A DNA stretch of 64,000 nucleotides from Iris pallida. Taxonomy: Eukaryota > Streptophyta > Magnoliopsida > Asparagales > Iridaceae. Below the pieces are notes generated by a model that was not told the origin of the DNA, did not search any database, and saw nothing but the letters and a program-made list of their open reading frames with translations. The stretch lies in contig JANAVB010015600.1 of the NCBI GenBank assembly GCA_029216955.1, positions 31,137,874-31,201,873 of the forward strand. Reading direction: 5' to 3'. Positions 1 to 14,100 of this stretch are shown in pieces (the first letter of the stretch is position 1; each line of letters begins with the position of its first letter). The position numbers were made by a program, and so were the translations under genes.

Positions 1-384
1 AGAGGACTTTCTCCCTGAAGCTCTTTCGACTTTTTTCTTCTTCTCCATCTCTCAACCATCTTCCCGAAGAAATGGCACCCAAGAAGTCCGATGCCGAAAA
101 GGGAAAGGGTATTATTGAACCCTCATCTCGTGCTCCGCCGACCCGCGTACAGTAGCATGCGCCGCCCTCTTCACAACGATAGACTGCAAATTTTATTTTG
201 GAAGGTGATCAAGAACGAACAAAATGAACAAAGAACTCTGATCATAATGGCCAAACCTTTTTTTAGGGCTTTTGGCTCGTAACTTGAACAATTTATGCCC
301 CTATTTTTAGAGTATTGGCGCATTACAGACCTTGCACCACCCCTATTTAGGGTGTGGTTGCTGTCTTGAACACTATTCGTTCTT

Positions 385-745
385 ATGAATCGTGTTACGC
401 ATGCTATCGTGCAACACAGTTGTTGTGCCGCCAGAGATGTCGTGCAAACTCATTTGTTGCGTCGCCAGGGACGTCGTGCAACTCAGTTGTTGCGCCGCCA
501 GGGACGTCGCGCAACCCAGTGTTGTTATGCCAGCGATGTTGTTGCGCAACCTAGGCTGTCGTACAACTTAATTGCAGCGCAGCCAAGGATGTTGCACAAC
601 CCAGTGTTGTCATGAAACCAATATTGTTGTGCAACCTAGGCTATCGCGCAATTTAATTGCAGCGCAGCTAAGGATGTTGTGCAACCCAGTGTTGTCATAC
701 AACCAATGTTGTTGCTCAACCTAGGCTGTCACGCAACTTAATTGC
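385..745 (+). repeat. Element D motif array in intron 1 of the antisense gene
   Basis: About a dozen imperfect copies of a GCGCAAC/GTTGCGC motif (often GTNGYGCAACYY) lie 20-50 bp apart between exon 1 and the exon 2 acceptor at 826. The same motif recurs in this element's 5' LTR (62390-63170) and in the 5' part of its gag (61380-61900). It is not enriched in elements A, B or C by eye. Confidence 0.7.
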
Positions 746-3700
746 AGCACAACATAAGGACTTTATTGCTCCTTTGTGCACTTTTCCAATAAAGATCTAA
801 CTTCTGTTTTATCTATCCCTTTGCAGTTGATCTCATGGAGGACCCTCATGCTGAGAGGTTCGCTTCTGCTTTCAATGTTCCTTAGTATAAGGAGGACTTG
901 TCTCACGTTAACTTTCTTCAGTACGATGGCCCTGAAGCATGACATGCCATTCTTGTAGCTTAAGAAAATCATACTTTGCTGTGTTTAATGAACGGGAAAC
1001 CACTGGAGAGTTTGGATGGTACACCCCACAAGAAACCTGCTTTCCTATTCGGGGATGCCATAAAGAAAACTTCACAGCCTAAAGCAAAGAAAGAAGATAT
1101 GATTTTTTAATGTGGAGACAGACTTATGTACCTCACAGAGATGTCGAGGTATATAGCTTTATCCATATACGAATTCTCGAGTTATCCCAGAAGAATGTCC
1201 AGGGAACTGACACCCATTCAACAAGCCAGAGTTGGAAGGATTTGCTATAAAGTAGGTCCACAACACAAGGACTCCTTCTATAATACCTCTCAGAAATATA
1301 GCAGCCATCTGAGGGGTCTGAGGCCAAGCTGTATCCCTCCAGAGGATTCATCTCTTCTTCTTCCGGTCTTAATACCCATTTTTGCAAATACTTTTGCGAA
1401 GGCCGAAGGAAGATATCCTGATCGTGCTATACGAATGATAGGTCTGGTTAACCAAGACATGAAGCGGTGGAGCAGTTTATACCTCTGGATTTTGGATCAA
1501 TTTATGGGCAAACTTCGTGAAATAGAACTGTATGACGCAATCTGGACGACAGTCTACGGCATTCGCCCGAATGCCCATATGTTTCTGGCCTTAGTAGAAA
1601 GGTACAACGATAAGACCGAAACTTTCATGACCCCCCATGGAGATATGGGGTTGGCACTTCATGAGATGAGCTTCATCTCTCACCTTCCAATGGAAAATAA
1701 CCCATATGAAGAGTATGTGCCTACTAATGAAGAGATGGATAGCCTGGCAGCAGACAATCCCCAGAAGATCGCTGTCTTTACAGAGTTGTTGTGCCACTAC
1801 AAAATATGCTATCTCTATTATAAGAGTGCCATTGCAGGCACTTGTTATACCACGAGGTGGATGCCCTACCTCTTCTTAGGTCATGTGATGGAAGATAAAC
1901 CAATTGAGAGTCAGCCTTGTGATCCTCGCTTCTTTGAACCCCTCTTTCGTAGTGAGATAATATATCTGATGGAGAAACATAAGCACCAGGATATCAAATT
2001 AGTTGAAGACTGGCACCCGTTCAAGGCAGGTGCCACCATCGAGAGTTACCTCAGACAGGGTTATAGACCCATGTCAAAAGAAGCCCAATTAGCAGGTTTT
2101 CTTTTTCTGTGGCTGCGATGCTTCATAGTTTCAGGATCTAGCGCAGTTGACAGATACCATCGAGGCGTGTTGTTTGCTACAGTACGTCTTATCTTCGGAC
2201 ACAAAATGGACCTTTTATCAGCAAAGACTTGCCACCTGAACGCAGGATTGCGTTCTTTTGTACATTCTATGATCAATGATAAGCAGACAATGGATGACTT
2301 CCCTCGCACAGAGATACCTTATACCAACCTGTTTGGATGGTTATTGCTTCACCATCCCGGTTTAATAAATTCTGTTATGGGTGCCATTGGTGGAGATTTT
2401 ATCCGGCGCTTCTCTAATGCTCGTTGGAATCTCACCGTTCTTTCAGAATACAGAATGGCTTTGAACCGTTGATCAGGATGGAGATTTCATTGTGTCCCTC
2501 CTCCTCCGGGTTATGAGACTCTCGCCGTACCACTGATGGAATTAGATGCGCCATTACTCTACTTACATCCCCTTACTTTCTCTTGGCTGAAAATGATCCG
2601 TCCATCGCACTTGGTCTACCGGTTTAGGGAGGACTGCTGTTTAGAACCATATCTACCGAGTCGATTCGCCCGGCAATTTGGCTACGATTAATTGCACATA
2701 GGAAATGCCACTACCTGTTTACAGGCCAAGGGTTTCCTGATTGATGGGGCTAGAGTCGGGAGGTATTATAATGCCAGGAGAACAAAAGTGGTGTTCACCA
2801 TGCCATCTAATTCTTTATAAGGCTCGTGTATGTTATACACATTCGTAAATTTTTATACTTCAGCGAATACCTTCATCGAAAGCTTCCATCTTGCTCACAA
2901 CTTTGCCACCAATAAAAGGCCTCGACAAGGAGTCCACACTATGCAGTCATTTCGAGATATAGAAGACCAGGATCCTGCTGATCCTCTATTAGAAGATTCT
3001 ATTGTTGAAGCTTATCCTGACGAGGTGAATGATCCCTTGGATGTATCTTTAAAGATACAGAAAGAAAAATCCCCTGCAAAGGGGGCAAGAAAGAGAAGAG
3101 GTCGAGAAACAACCGTCTTTCCCTATCTTGATGAATAAGCCGCTTCGCTTAAGACTCGGGAGAAGCGGCAGAGGACTACATCGGTCCTAAATGAACCATC
3201 AACTACGAGAATAACTCATTCTCAGTCTAAGCAATTGCTCCTCAGCACATCTCCTGGCGAGAAGAAGGTGACTCCTTCTTCTGTTCAGAAACAAGGAGGG
3301 GTTGCTCGTGAAGAATCATCCACTACTCCTATCAATCCGGATGATGATCAGAATGAAGCTGCAAGGGAACCTACTGCACCTTCAAATGAGAGAGTCAGAA
3401 GGAAATTGTTAGTGACTCGACATGAGAGAACTAAGACTTCTTCTGCTCCTATTCCACCAATGAAACCTTCCAGCCGTCCTGAGCAAGCTCAACCGCCTCA
3501 AGAAGGTAATATCAGGCTTTACAAACAGAGTTTATTTTGTCTTAGATTCAAGATACATATTGATTTATTCCTCTATTTGCAGCGGCTACATCAATAAATA
3601 CTCTGCCTTCAACTGCTACTGGAGAAGTACCAAGCTTCCTTATTTCGGTGGGAACTATCCCTGCCAATATACTTGCTATAATGGGGATAGTGATTTCTTC

Positions 3701-5053
3701 CCCTACCCCTGTTACTCTGATAATGATATCTCCAGAGAATGAACTGCATGCTCAGGTTGGAGTGACAATTTCTCCGCCAGTTCAAGATCCCACTTATTCT
3801 GAAAAAGATTGGCACTTGCAGATTGTGATTTTGGTGTGTCATTTGATGAGGAACACACAAGTGCTACTGAAGAGGGACAGATCTTAGTAGATATTCTACT
3901 ACCTCAAAAGCTACCGGCCGAAGAGGGCCAATCAACTGCTGAGGGCGAAGGGCATCATGTTGTTGAGGAAAGGCTTGCGACTTCTATAATAAATGCACCT
4001 ATCATTCCTGAAGAGGTAAATGAAGCCCCACCTGAGGCTTTTGGAACGAGGAATATTGAAAATCCTGTAGATCAGACCCCAATTGCTCCGCCACCTCCAA
4101 CAGAGTCGGGTGCGGGAAGTAGTCAAGCAGCAGTGTCTGCGGACACCATGTCGAGGCTTCACACTGAATCAGCCATACTTCTGAAGACCCCACATACAAT
4201 GCCAGGCTCAGGTAGACTTCTGAAAACTTTATCTATCTTTAACTCCTTCCATCATCTTATATAGTTCTAACAATGGCATATATAATTTGCAGAAGGACCC
4301 ACGGGGACAACCAGCTCGACAATGGCTCCTTTAGGCAAAGGATCTCCAACAGGAGAAGGGAGCTCCTTACATATACCTAAATTTGGGTCCTCCAATGCTC
4401 AAGGTGAAGTACCTTCGACCATTAGAGCTGTAGAGACTCCAGCTGAAGTGGTAGCCAGACCAAGTACTGTAGCGGCTAATAAATTTATCGTAGCTTCCTT
4501 CACTAAATTCTTTTTCACTTCTTTGGAGCCTTTAGTTCAAAGGGTAATGGAAAAAGATAATGTTCCATTCAACACAGTCAAAAATCATGTCTCGTTTATA
4601 ATTGGAGGTATCCACAACCAAGGCGATGAAGCTCAAGCCACTTTCCTGGAAAATCTTTTTGATGAGCTGGAAGAAACAATTAAGACTTATAAAGACCTTA
4701 AAAAAGGAGACATTGAGCCGCTGGTGGATGTAGAATACAGTGCAATGGCTCGTGATGTTGAAACTAAGAAAGCCAATTTTGAAGCTTTCTTGACAGCTTT
4801 TACTAGACAATCTTCAGAATGGGACTCCCATCTTTTTGAAGCAGCCTCTATTGCTGAACAACACAGAGCTATCGCTATGGACAAGAAAAAAAGAGTCTCT
4901 AATTTGGAGACTGAGATTGCCCGGCTTCAGGAAGTGCTTAGAGTCACTAAACATGAGATAGAAGAGGAAACTCAGCTACATCAGACTGCTGACAATCAGA
5001 TAGACGAATTGAAGCATCAAAAGGACAAATTTATTAGATTGCAAAATGAAGAA

Positions 5054-5058
5054 CTAGC
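5054..5058. other. Target-site duplication CTAGC, left of element A
   Basis: The five bases before the TG of the left LTR of element A are repeated exactly at 16216-16220. Confidence 0.93.
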
Positions 5059-8000
5059 TGTAACACCCAGTTTTCTAAAATGAGGGTAATTTTGAAATTT
5101 TATATTTTAATTTATTTAATTGTGATATTTAAATGATAATATGATTTTTGGTGATTTTAATCATTTTAAAACTATTTTTAAATCATGACTTATGATTTTG
5201 GTGTTTGTCTAGTGTAACCTTAGAGCCTAGCCATGTGATTAGGGTGTTTGACTAGTACATTTTAGCTTAGAGGATATTTTGGTCATTTTAGGATTTATTT
5301 GAATTTAATATATTTTATTAGAAATTTTTGAATAATTTAATTGAATGGTTGATTTAAATACTAATTTAATTATTGCCTTGTGTTTTGGTTAGCCTAACCT
5401 AGATTGAACCTAACCTAGATGAGTCATGACTAACTTAGTGAGCCACTTTGAGAATTAGATGGGTTGGTTAAGGGGTTAAGTCAAGTTTAGTCATGGTTAA
5501 GTGATTTGCAAAGGACTAAGATAGAACCCTTTGTTCTAGGCCATCTATTTTTCTTGATTCAATCCTAGCCATAGGATGAAACCTAAAAACCCTAACCCTA
5601 ACTTTTATGACCAGCCAAGACCCCCCCTTGCCTATATAATGTCTCTATGGGGATTTGTGCCTCTTCCTTTATTAGTTCTTCATTTTCTTAAGGAATAGGT
5701 AAGCCTCCATTAAATTTCTTCCTAGTTTAATCAATAGGACTCCTTTTTGATTGGAATTTCTTCCATTAGGATCTAACCAATGTTCTCTTGCTGTTCATAG
5801 AGAGTATTCTCAAATTTGGAACAATTTGGAGCTTTGGGGCTAGCAAGGAGGATCCCCCATTTTGAAGCTTTCTTGAAGGAACAACACCAATAGGTAACTT
5901 CTCATTCTCTCAATGAAATTTTATTTTTCTTGCATATTTGGACAGCCCTAGGAGTCCCCTAACTGTAGGAATTAGTTCCGTGTCTTGGTGGACCCATTTT
6001 GTGCCCGTATCGGACACGTATCAAGGTGTCTATGCATGTGTTTGATGAAATGTCTGTGAGGAATTTATTTTCGTATTTTTGAATTCTAATTTCATGGATC
6101 TCTAGATCTAGGTATGTGTAGCAATGTTTGTGAAGACTGATTTGTGTTTGTGTCGGTTTTCGTGTCGGTTTTGGTGCTGGATACGCAGCACGGGGGCTCG
6201 GTCGGGTGCCCTGTTGCCCGTGTCCGAGTTCTCTCTGTACACGACACTTTGTGACACAAAATTTTGTGTGGACCTTCCCTTGATGACTGACACCAAGCCC
6301 CTAAAGTTTCATAGGATCCCATCGAGTGGTTGGGAAGCAATCTAGCCCGCACTGATTCGTGCACTGTGCACACACGCGAAAATTCGCGTCTGATACGCAC
6401 GTTCATCTCGGACACGACACGGATTTGACCCGATTCAGGGTGTTAATTCCCTAGCACTAGACCCACTCGACAATGGGACACGAGCACGAGGTTTGTGTCG
6501 GGTCGTGTCACGTGCACGAGCTCAATGAACACGTGCATGACACTGTTTTCCTGTGTACTGTCCAGTTAATTGATTCCAGTGTTATTTCCCAGTTTAAATT
6601 GTTAAATTATACTTTAAATTGCTAATTTAATATCATGGACATGTTAATAATATCTCTTAGTTAATATTTCCTTATTAAAATAGGTTGTTTGATTTAGGAA
6701 TAAAATTTTGGACATGGAAATGGACTGTTGGCTGATACGCAGGCTAATCTTAAAAAAACTGAGATTAAATTCCTATTTTAATCTGTTTTAAATTAATGTT
6801 TAATTGTCATATTTGAGTCTACATGTTATTTAGCATCTGTTAGTTCGATTTGACATTTTGATTAGACTTTATGTCATAGAATAAGAATATTAGGCATTGC
6901 ATTGGGTTTTGATAATGTATTGACTGAACCTTGAATTCCCTGTTTAAATCGATTAAGTGATGTTTAACTTGCCATTTTGATTCTACACATGTATAAGCCC
7001 TCACTCATCATTCCCTGTTTTAGAAATTTCAGAGAACAAGTGTTTGACACACACATGACAGTGCAAGTTCCTATCACACAAGTCTTTAACTGAGAATTCC
7101 TGAGACACATTATGTATACACATGTATGTACACATGCCACACACTCTACTCTACATTTCCTGTCACATGAACCTATTTACACTACACTATGAAAACTGGA
7201 AATGAAGTTTGGGATTAGATGATATTTAATTGAATTGTTTGATTAAGTTTTTAAAACTGAACACTGTAAATTCCTGTTTTCTCATGTGACCCTACCACAC
7301 TGTTGCAATGTACTATTTTATTCCTATTCCTAGGTAACACTCACCCGCATGCACATGGCAGCCACAAATCTGGGTTTTGTTTGAACTGTGACTGAATGTT
7401 TGGTTCCTTAACTGAATTGGTTTTCTATTCCATTTTAACACTGTCACCTTGGTTCATGAGATTCTTCATTTTTATTCACTGTTAATCCTAACCTGAGTAA
7501 AACCTGAAATTCACATATGGTAACTTGAGCTATTTGCTTTTAATAAGATAACTGAGATCAAGTTGTGATGAAACTGGGAATGTAGAATATGAGACTATTA
7601 AACTGGTTTGAGTTCAAATGTTATTTGGGTTGATATGTGCTTTTGATACACTGATTTTTATATAACTGATAACTGAGTTTCCCTCTCACATTCACACAGT
7701 ACACACATGAGTTTAAATCAGAAAACACACACATTTGCTTTCCTCCCTGTTACACACAGGTAATCACATACACAACCACACACCTTGTTATTCTCCTGTA
7801 CACAGGAACACTGTCACTTGTATGAAATCTGAGATTTATGTTTGCCCACATTTAGCCTTGGGAATTCAGCCTATATCTACCAACATACACATGCCACATT
7901 CGTAACACACTCACACACTTTTCCTCACATGATCACTCACACACTGTCACTTGGTGGTTTGAAACCTAAGCCTAAACACAGGACACTCACACACACCCCT

Positions 8001-10113
8001 ATCTATATGCCTATCCTATTTTTTCCTAATGTAGAGTATATATGTAGTATATACTTTGATATATGTATCCACATATATAATATAAAGTTGTGCCTTCTAT
8101 ATAGTATAATATATTGTGAACTGAATTGTGTGTTCTTTTCAATGTATTGGTATCTGAGTTTGTTGATCTGAGATTTAATGTTGACTAAACCCCCATTTTA
8201 TTCATGTACACACACACATGCCTACCCTCATGTATCAAGCACACACACACAGCCACAAATTTATACACACACACAGCCTATAAATGGCTCCTGAGCACAG
8301 CCCTAACACTAGCCTATTACCTGTCCATACTAGCCCCTAAACTTGACACCCAAACCAGCCTAGTAGCAGCCTTTAACAAGCACATTTCAGCCCTATGTGT
8401 ATTTATATAGGTGATTTTACTTTGAGTTGTGTGTTAGCTATGTGTGTATATGTAAGTGCCATATATGTATTTGTGTGAGTGAGCCTATATATATGAGTAT
8501 AGTATGTGTCTATAAGCATGCCTACACACTCATTCATGTCCCTCTCCCTCTACACACATACAGAGTTAGCATAGACACCTACCTAAACCCTATGCACACA
8601 CACATTGTTTGTATATCCTATTTACACACATGTATACCTTAATCTCTCCCTAAATCTCTATGTATATATGTAAATATGTATATAGGCTTGTATGATATAT
8701 AAAATAGGTAATACAATATATGTATGGATAATGTGGTATGTAAATTGTAGGTTTGATAGCTTGTATAGACTTGTGATTGGTGTGTGATGGCTAGACTAGG
8801 CTTGGTTAGGCCTAGTGAGACTTGTTAGACTTGTTTGGCTTAGGCTTGACCTAGTTTGACCAGTCTAGTTGACTAGAGTTGACCGAGAGTTGACTTTAGT
8901 CTAGTTTGACCTAGACAGCATGCAGATGCATAGTAGATTACATTTATCATCCCCTGTATACATCTTGACTTGTGTTGCTCTAACTAGGAGTCAGGTACCT
9001 TATCTCGGACAGTACATTTATTTCAGACATTCAGATACGAGGCGAGTACATTCTCTGATCATTTTATATCCTATTTAGAATTATTTTCCTGCTTTAAATT
9101 ACTTTAATTGATACTGTCACGTTGGTCACACGGATTGGTACTATATGGATCTTTTCATGAGATGTTATCCCCCTCGGGAGCATCGGATACAGCATGTTTT
9201 GTGCGTTTCACGAACCATCACGTATCTCTATGCTTCCTCTGATTCACGAACCGCCTGTGACACATGTACTCTCATGTTCACAGAGCCCCCATGAATCACC
9301 TTCACGTATCACTCATTTTATGAGCCATATGAAGTTTCACGAATCTTAACATAACTTGAACAGATCTTTATGTATCGATTGGGGATGGGGGAGTGAAAAT
9401 AGACATGTGAATATTATCCCAGTAGCTATAGTCATGAATCACTCTCTTAGCTGTAGTCATGAACCTCCTATGCCATTCACATGTTTATATTTTACTCTGA
9501 CTCACTAGTCACAATTAGCTCTTTACTTATAGTAGATATTTCCATTACAGTTTTTCTCTCTGTTTACATACTGCATTTCTTCAGTATCTATATCTTACTT
9601 TACTGCATGATTATATTTTCTAACCTGCTATGAACTGTTGAGATGTACTGTGCTCGCTCCCGTCCTGACTGGACCTGTTGAAAATTTTACAGAGGATGAT
9701 GAGGAACTCTGCACCCTTACTTGGAGTTTGCCTATATGACACTCGCGACCTGGACCCCTGGGGAGGTTCAGACAGCTGCTCAGATGATACCTTGTATAGT
9801 TTAGATAGCTTAGACTATTTCTTTTTATGTTTAGCTGTTGTCTTGGTTTCAGAGTTGTATATTGTAGAGATGATTGAGACTTGTATTCTTTTCTGTTGTA
9901 TCCCAGTTGAGGATTCTCTTATCTATTTTATCATACCATATTCTATCTCTAGTTTGTGATTGAGTTGTACCTCTGTGTTGGCCTCCTTATGGAGAGTATT
10001 CTATTATGTTAGTTGTAGTTCATGACCTAGAACAGCGTTCTACCGCCGACACTGCGGCGTAGGCTGGGAGCTGTTACGTTCTCGTACCCTCACAGTGGGT
10101 GCGGGTCGTGACA
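5059..10113 (+). repeat. Element A 5' LTR (5055 bp)
   Basis: The LTR is bounded by TG...CA. It is AT-rich and includes a CA-rich microsatellite tract (about 7680-8640), two telomere-like CCCTAA units near 5590 and a block of repeated TCACGAAYC-like words (9200-9360). Short open frames (for example 7842-8171) lack family similarity and occur in both LTRs. I see no gene in it. Confidence 0.9.
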
Positions 10114-11161
10114 CGTTTTTAGTGGTGGCCCATGCAGGTCGAGTTTATGTAGTGGTATTTGAACTAGAGTATCACTACAGCCTGCAGCAGGATTATGATT
10201 ATTGTTGGAGGTACTCAATCACATTAGGAAAAACTCTTAATCAGATTCCTCTTATCTAAATTTACTGCTTATTGACTTTCCTTGAATATAAACTGTCCTC
10301 CTTTAAATTTTTTGCTTCGTTCTCAGAAATTGCTTCTTGTTTTGATCTGTTTTTATGATGGTTATGAAGACACGATCTCATCTCTTCGGTTCGGGGGATA
10401 CTATCGAGAGGCTGGCCACCTTTCGTCCTGTTTATCAGGGCCTCGAGACCGCAGCTCCTGTTGTGCCGACTCAGGTTGGCATTTCTGTTACATTGGAGGT
10501 GCACCTCTATCTGTACAGAGATTTTCTCCCGTCATTTCTGACTTCTCTCAGCAGCGATGATTCATGCAGCATCAGCAGCAGACCAGGAGAAACTAGCAGG
10601 GCGAGCTATCGTCAGGACAGTCAAGGATGCACAGGCCGTTGGAGATCTAGTTGCAGGTTCTGTTCTTTTGATTTTATTTCCGCAATTGCCTCTTATAGCT
10701 GTCTTGAAATTCGTTTCTTTCTGTTCCTTGTTGATTTATCATTTTTGTCCTGTTGTTTTTGGTGTTATGTTGATTTTCTTCTGAGATAAATCATATGGGC
10801 AAGGTCACCTCAGTTATGGGATCTAAAATCTTTGATGGTCGTATTAGTTGGCATAGTGAGGACATATAGTCAGATTTTGGATGTATTTCTCAGGTATGGG
10901 AATTTAAGGTTTTTGCCATCGCATGCGACAATATGAAAATTTTAAATACCATGAACCTAGAGGTACGTACCTTAGTCAAGGACTCTGTAATTATCGTAGC
11001 CGTGCTCACTAGCATGACGAAGATTCTGAGTATCATGATTTTTGGACAGACGCATATAATTATCTGACGGTATGTTGAGACCTTGATTGTGGGGTGTTTG
11101 ACCTAGAAGGCCTGCTACCATCTTAATTTCGAGGACAAAATTTTTCTAAGGTGGGTAGGAT
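10114..11161 (+). other. Element A internal region, non-coding
   Basis: This 1048-bp interior has no recognisable Gag, RT or integrase. The longest open frames (10355-10789 and 10557-10784) are low-complexity and do not resemble a retrotransposon protein. I see no convincing primer site next to the left LTR; the sequence there begins CGTTTTTAGTGGTGGCCC. The 3' end has the polypurine-like stretch AAGGTGGGTAGGAT (11149-11161 region). Confidence 0.7.
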
Positions 11162-14100
11162 TGTAACACCCAATTTTCTAAAATGAGAGTAATTTTGAAA
11201 TTTTATATTTTAATTTATTTAATTGTGATATTTAAATGATAATATGATTTTTGGTGATTTTAATCATTTTAAAACTATTTTTAAATCATGACTTATGATT
11301 TTGGTGTTTGTCTAGTGTAACCTTAGAGCCTAGCCATGTGATTAGGGTGTTTGACTAGTACATTTTAGCTTAGAGGATATTTTGGTCATTTTAGGATTTA
11401 TTTGAATTTAATATATTTTATTAGAAATTTTTGAATAATCTAATTGAATGGTTGATTTAAATACTAATTTAATTATTGCCTTGTGTTTTGGTTAGCCTAA
11501 CCTAGATTGGACCTAACCTAGATGAGTCATGACTAACTTAGTGAGCCACTTTGAGAATTAGATGGGTTGGTTAAGGGGTTAAGTCAAGTTTAGTCATGGT
11601 TAAGTGATTTGCAAAGGACTAAGATAGAACCCTTTGTTCTAGGCCATCTATTTCCCTTGATTCAATCCTAGCCATAGGATGCTAAAAACCCTAACCCTAA
11701 CTTTTATGACCAGCCAAGACCCCCCATTGCCGATATAATGTCTCTATGGGGATTTGTGCCTCTTCCTTTATTAGTTCTTCATTTTCTTAAGGAATAGGTA
11801 AGCCTCCATTAAATTTCTTCCTAGTTTAATCAATAGGACTCCTTTTTGATTGGAATTTCTTCCATTAGGATCTAACCAATGTTCTCTTGCTGTTCATGGA
11901 GAGTATTTTCAAATTTGGAACAATTTGGAGCTTTGGGGCTAGCAAGGAGGATCCCCCATTTTGAAGCTTTCTTGAAGGAACAACACCAATAGGTAACTTC
12001 TCATTCTCTCCATGAAATTTCAGTTTTCTTGCATATTTGGACAGCCCTAGGAGTCCCCTAACTGTAGGAATTAGTTTCGTGTCTTGGTGGACCCATTTCG
12101 TGCCCGTATCGGACACGTATCAAGGTGTCTATGCATGTGTTTGATGAAATGTCTGTGAGGAATTTATTTTCATATTTTTGAATTCTAATTTCATGGATCT
12201 CTAGATCTAGGTATGTGTAGCAATGTTTGTGAAGACTGATTTGTGTTTGTGTCGGTTTTCGTGTCGGTTTTGGTGCTGGACACGCAGCACGGGGGCTCGG
12301 TCGGGTGCCCTGTTGCCCGTGTCCGAGTTCTCTCTGTACACGACACTTCGTGACACAAAATTTTGTGTGGACCTTCCCTTGATGACTGACACCAAGCCCC
12401 TAAAGTTTCATAGGATCCCATCGAGTGGTTGGAAAGCAATCTAGCCCGCACTGATTCGTGCACAGTGCACACACGCGGAAATTCGCGTCTGATACGCACG
12501 TTCATCTCGGACACGACATGGATTTGACCCGATTCAGGGTGTCAATTCCCTAGCACTAGACCCACTTGACACTGGGACACGAGCACGAGGTTTGTGTCGG
12601 GTCGTGTCACGTGCACGAGCTCAATGAACACGTACACGACACTGTTTTCCTGTGTACTGTCCAGTTAATTGATTCCAGTGTTATTTCCCAGTTTAAATTG
12701 TTAAATTATACTTTAAATTGCTAATTTAATATCATGGACATGTTAATAATCTCTCCTAGTTAATATTTCCTTATTAAAATAGGTTGTTTGATTTAGGAAT
12801 GAAATTTTGGACATGGAAATGGACTGTTGGCTGATACGCAGGCCAATCTTAAAAAAAACTGAGATTAAATTCCTATTTTAATCTATTTTCAATTAATGTT
12901 TAATTGTCATATTTGAGTCTACATGTTATTTAGCATCTGTTAGTTCGATTTGACATTTTGATTAGACTTTATGTCATAGAATGAGAATATTAGGCATTGC
13001 ATTGGGTTTTGATAATGAATTGACTGAACCTTGAATTCCCTGTTTAAATTGATTAAGTGATGTTTAACTTGCCATTTTGATTCTACACATGTATAAGCCC
13101 TCACTCATCATTCCCTGTTTTGGAAATTTCAGAGAACAAGTGTTTGACACACACATGACAGTGCAAGTTCCTATCACACAAGTCTTTAACTGAGAATTCC
13201 TGAAACACATTGTGTATACACATGTATGTACCCATGCCACACACTCTACTCTATATTTCCTGTCACATGAACCTATTTACACTATACTATGAAAACTGGA
13301 AATGAAGTTTGGGATTAGATGATATTTAATTGAATTGTTTGATTAAGTTTTTAAAACTGAACACTGTCAATTCCTGTTTTCTCATGTGACCCTACCACAC
13401 TGTTGCAATGCACTATTTTATTCCTATTCCTAGGTAACACTCACCCGCATGCACACGGCAGCCACAAATCTGGGTTTTGTTTGAACTGTGACTGAATGTT
13501 TGGTTCCTTAACTGAATTGGTTTACTATTCCATTTTAACACTGTCACCTTGGTTCATGAGATTCTTCATTTTTATTCACTGTTAATCCTAACCTGAGTAA
13601 AACCTGAAATTCACATATGGTAACTTGAGCTATTTGCTTTTAATGAGATAACTGAGATCAAGTTGTGATGAAACTGGGAATGCAGAATATGAGACTATTA
13701 AACTGGTTTGAGTTCAAATGTTATTTGGGTTGATATGTGCTTTTGATACACTGATTTTTATACAACTGATAACTGAGTTTCCCTCTCACATTCACACAGT
13801 ACACACATGAGTTTAAATCAGAAAACACACACATTTGCTTTCCTCCCTGTCACACACAGGTAATCACATACACAACCACACACCTTGTTATTCTCCTGTA
13901 CACAGGAACACTGTCACTTGTATGAAATCTGAGATTTATGTTTGTCCACATTTAGCCTTGGGAATTCAGCCTATATCTACCAACATACACATGCCACATT
14001 TGTAACACATTCACACACTTTTCCTCACATGATCACTCACACATTGTCACTTGGTGGTTTGAAACCTAAGCCTAAACACAGGACACTCACACACACCCCT

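Larger units (their letters stand above)
72..5058 (+). pseudogene. Antisense PMD-like gene of element D, 5' part (broken)
   Basis: Exon 1 starts at ATG 72 with the MAPK...KGKG opening shared by all three antisense genes here; a stop follows at about 151. Exon 2 begins at 827 after a TTTGCAG acceptor and has stops near 884, 933 and 958. The longest open stretch is 1126-2472. It holds the PMD hallmarks: an ERY..KTETF motif followed by a GDMGLALHEM box at about 1621-1670, a LAGFLFLWLR helix near 2090 and, past a stop at 2470, a PYLPSRFARQFGY box near 2650. A Lys/Arg-rich segment (3080-3110), acidic linkers and a coiled coil (4500-5058) follow. Introns are likely at 3507-3582 and 4212-4292. The frame continues beyond element A at 16216. 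PMD assignment is by pattern; the gypsy-associated Transposase_28 family is the alternative. Confidence 0.75.

Noticed and set aside
5583..5605. Telomere-like CCCTAA repeats in the element A LTR (also near 11688)
   Set aside because: Only two units, located inside an LTR; no sign of a telomere or interstitial array.
7842..8642. Open frames of 60-109 codons in the LTRs of element A (also at 13942-14744)
   Set aside because: They are CA-rich, low-complexity, and present in both LTRs with no recognisable domain.
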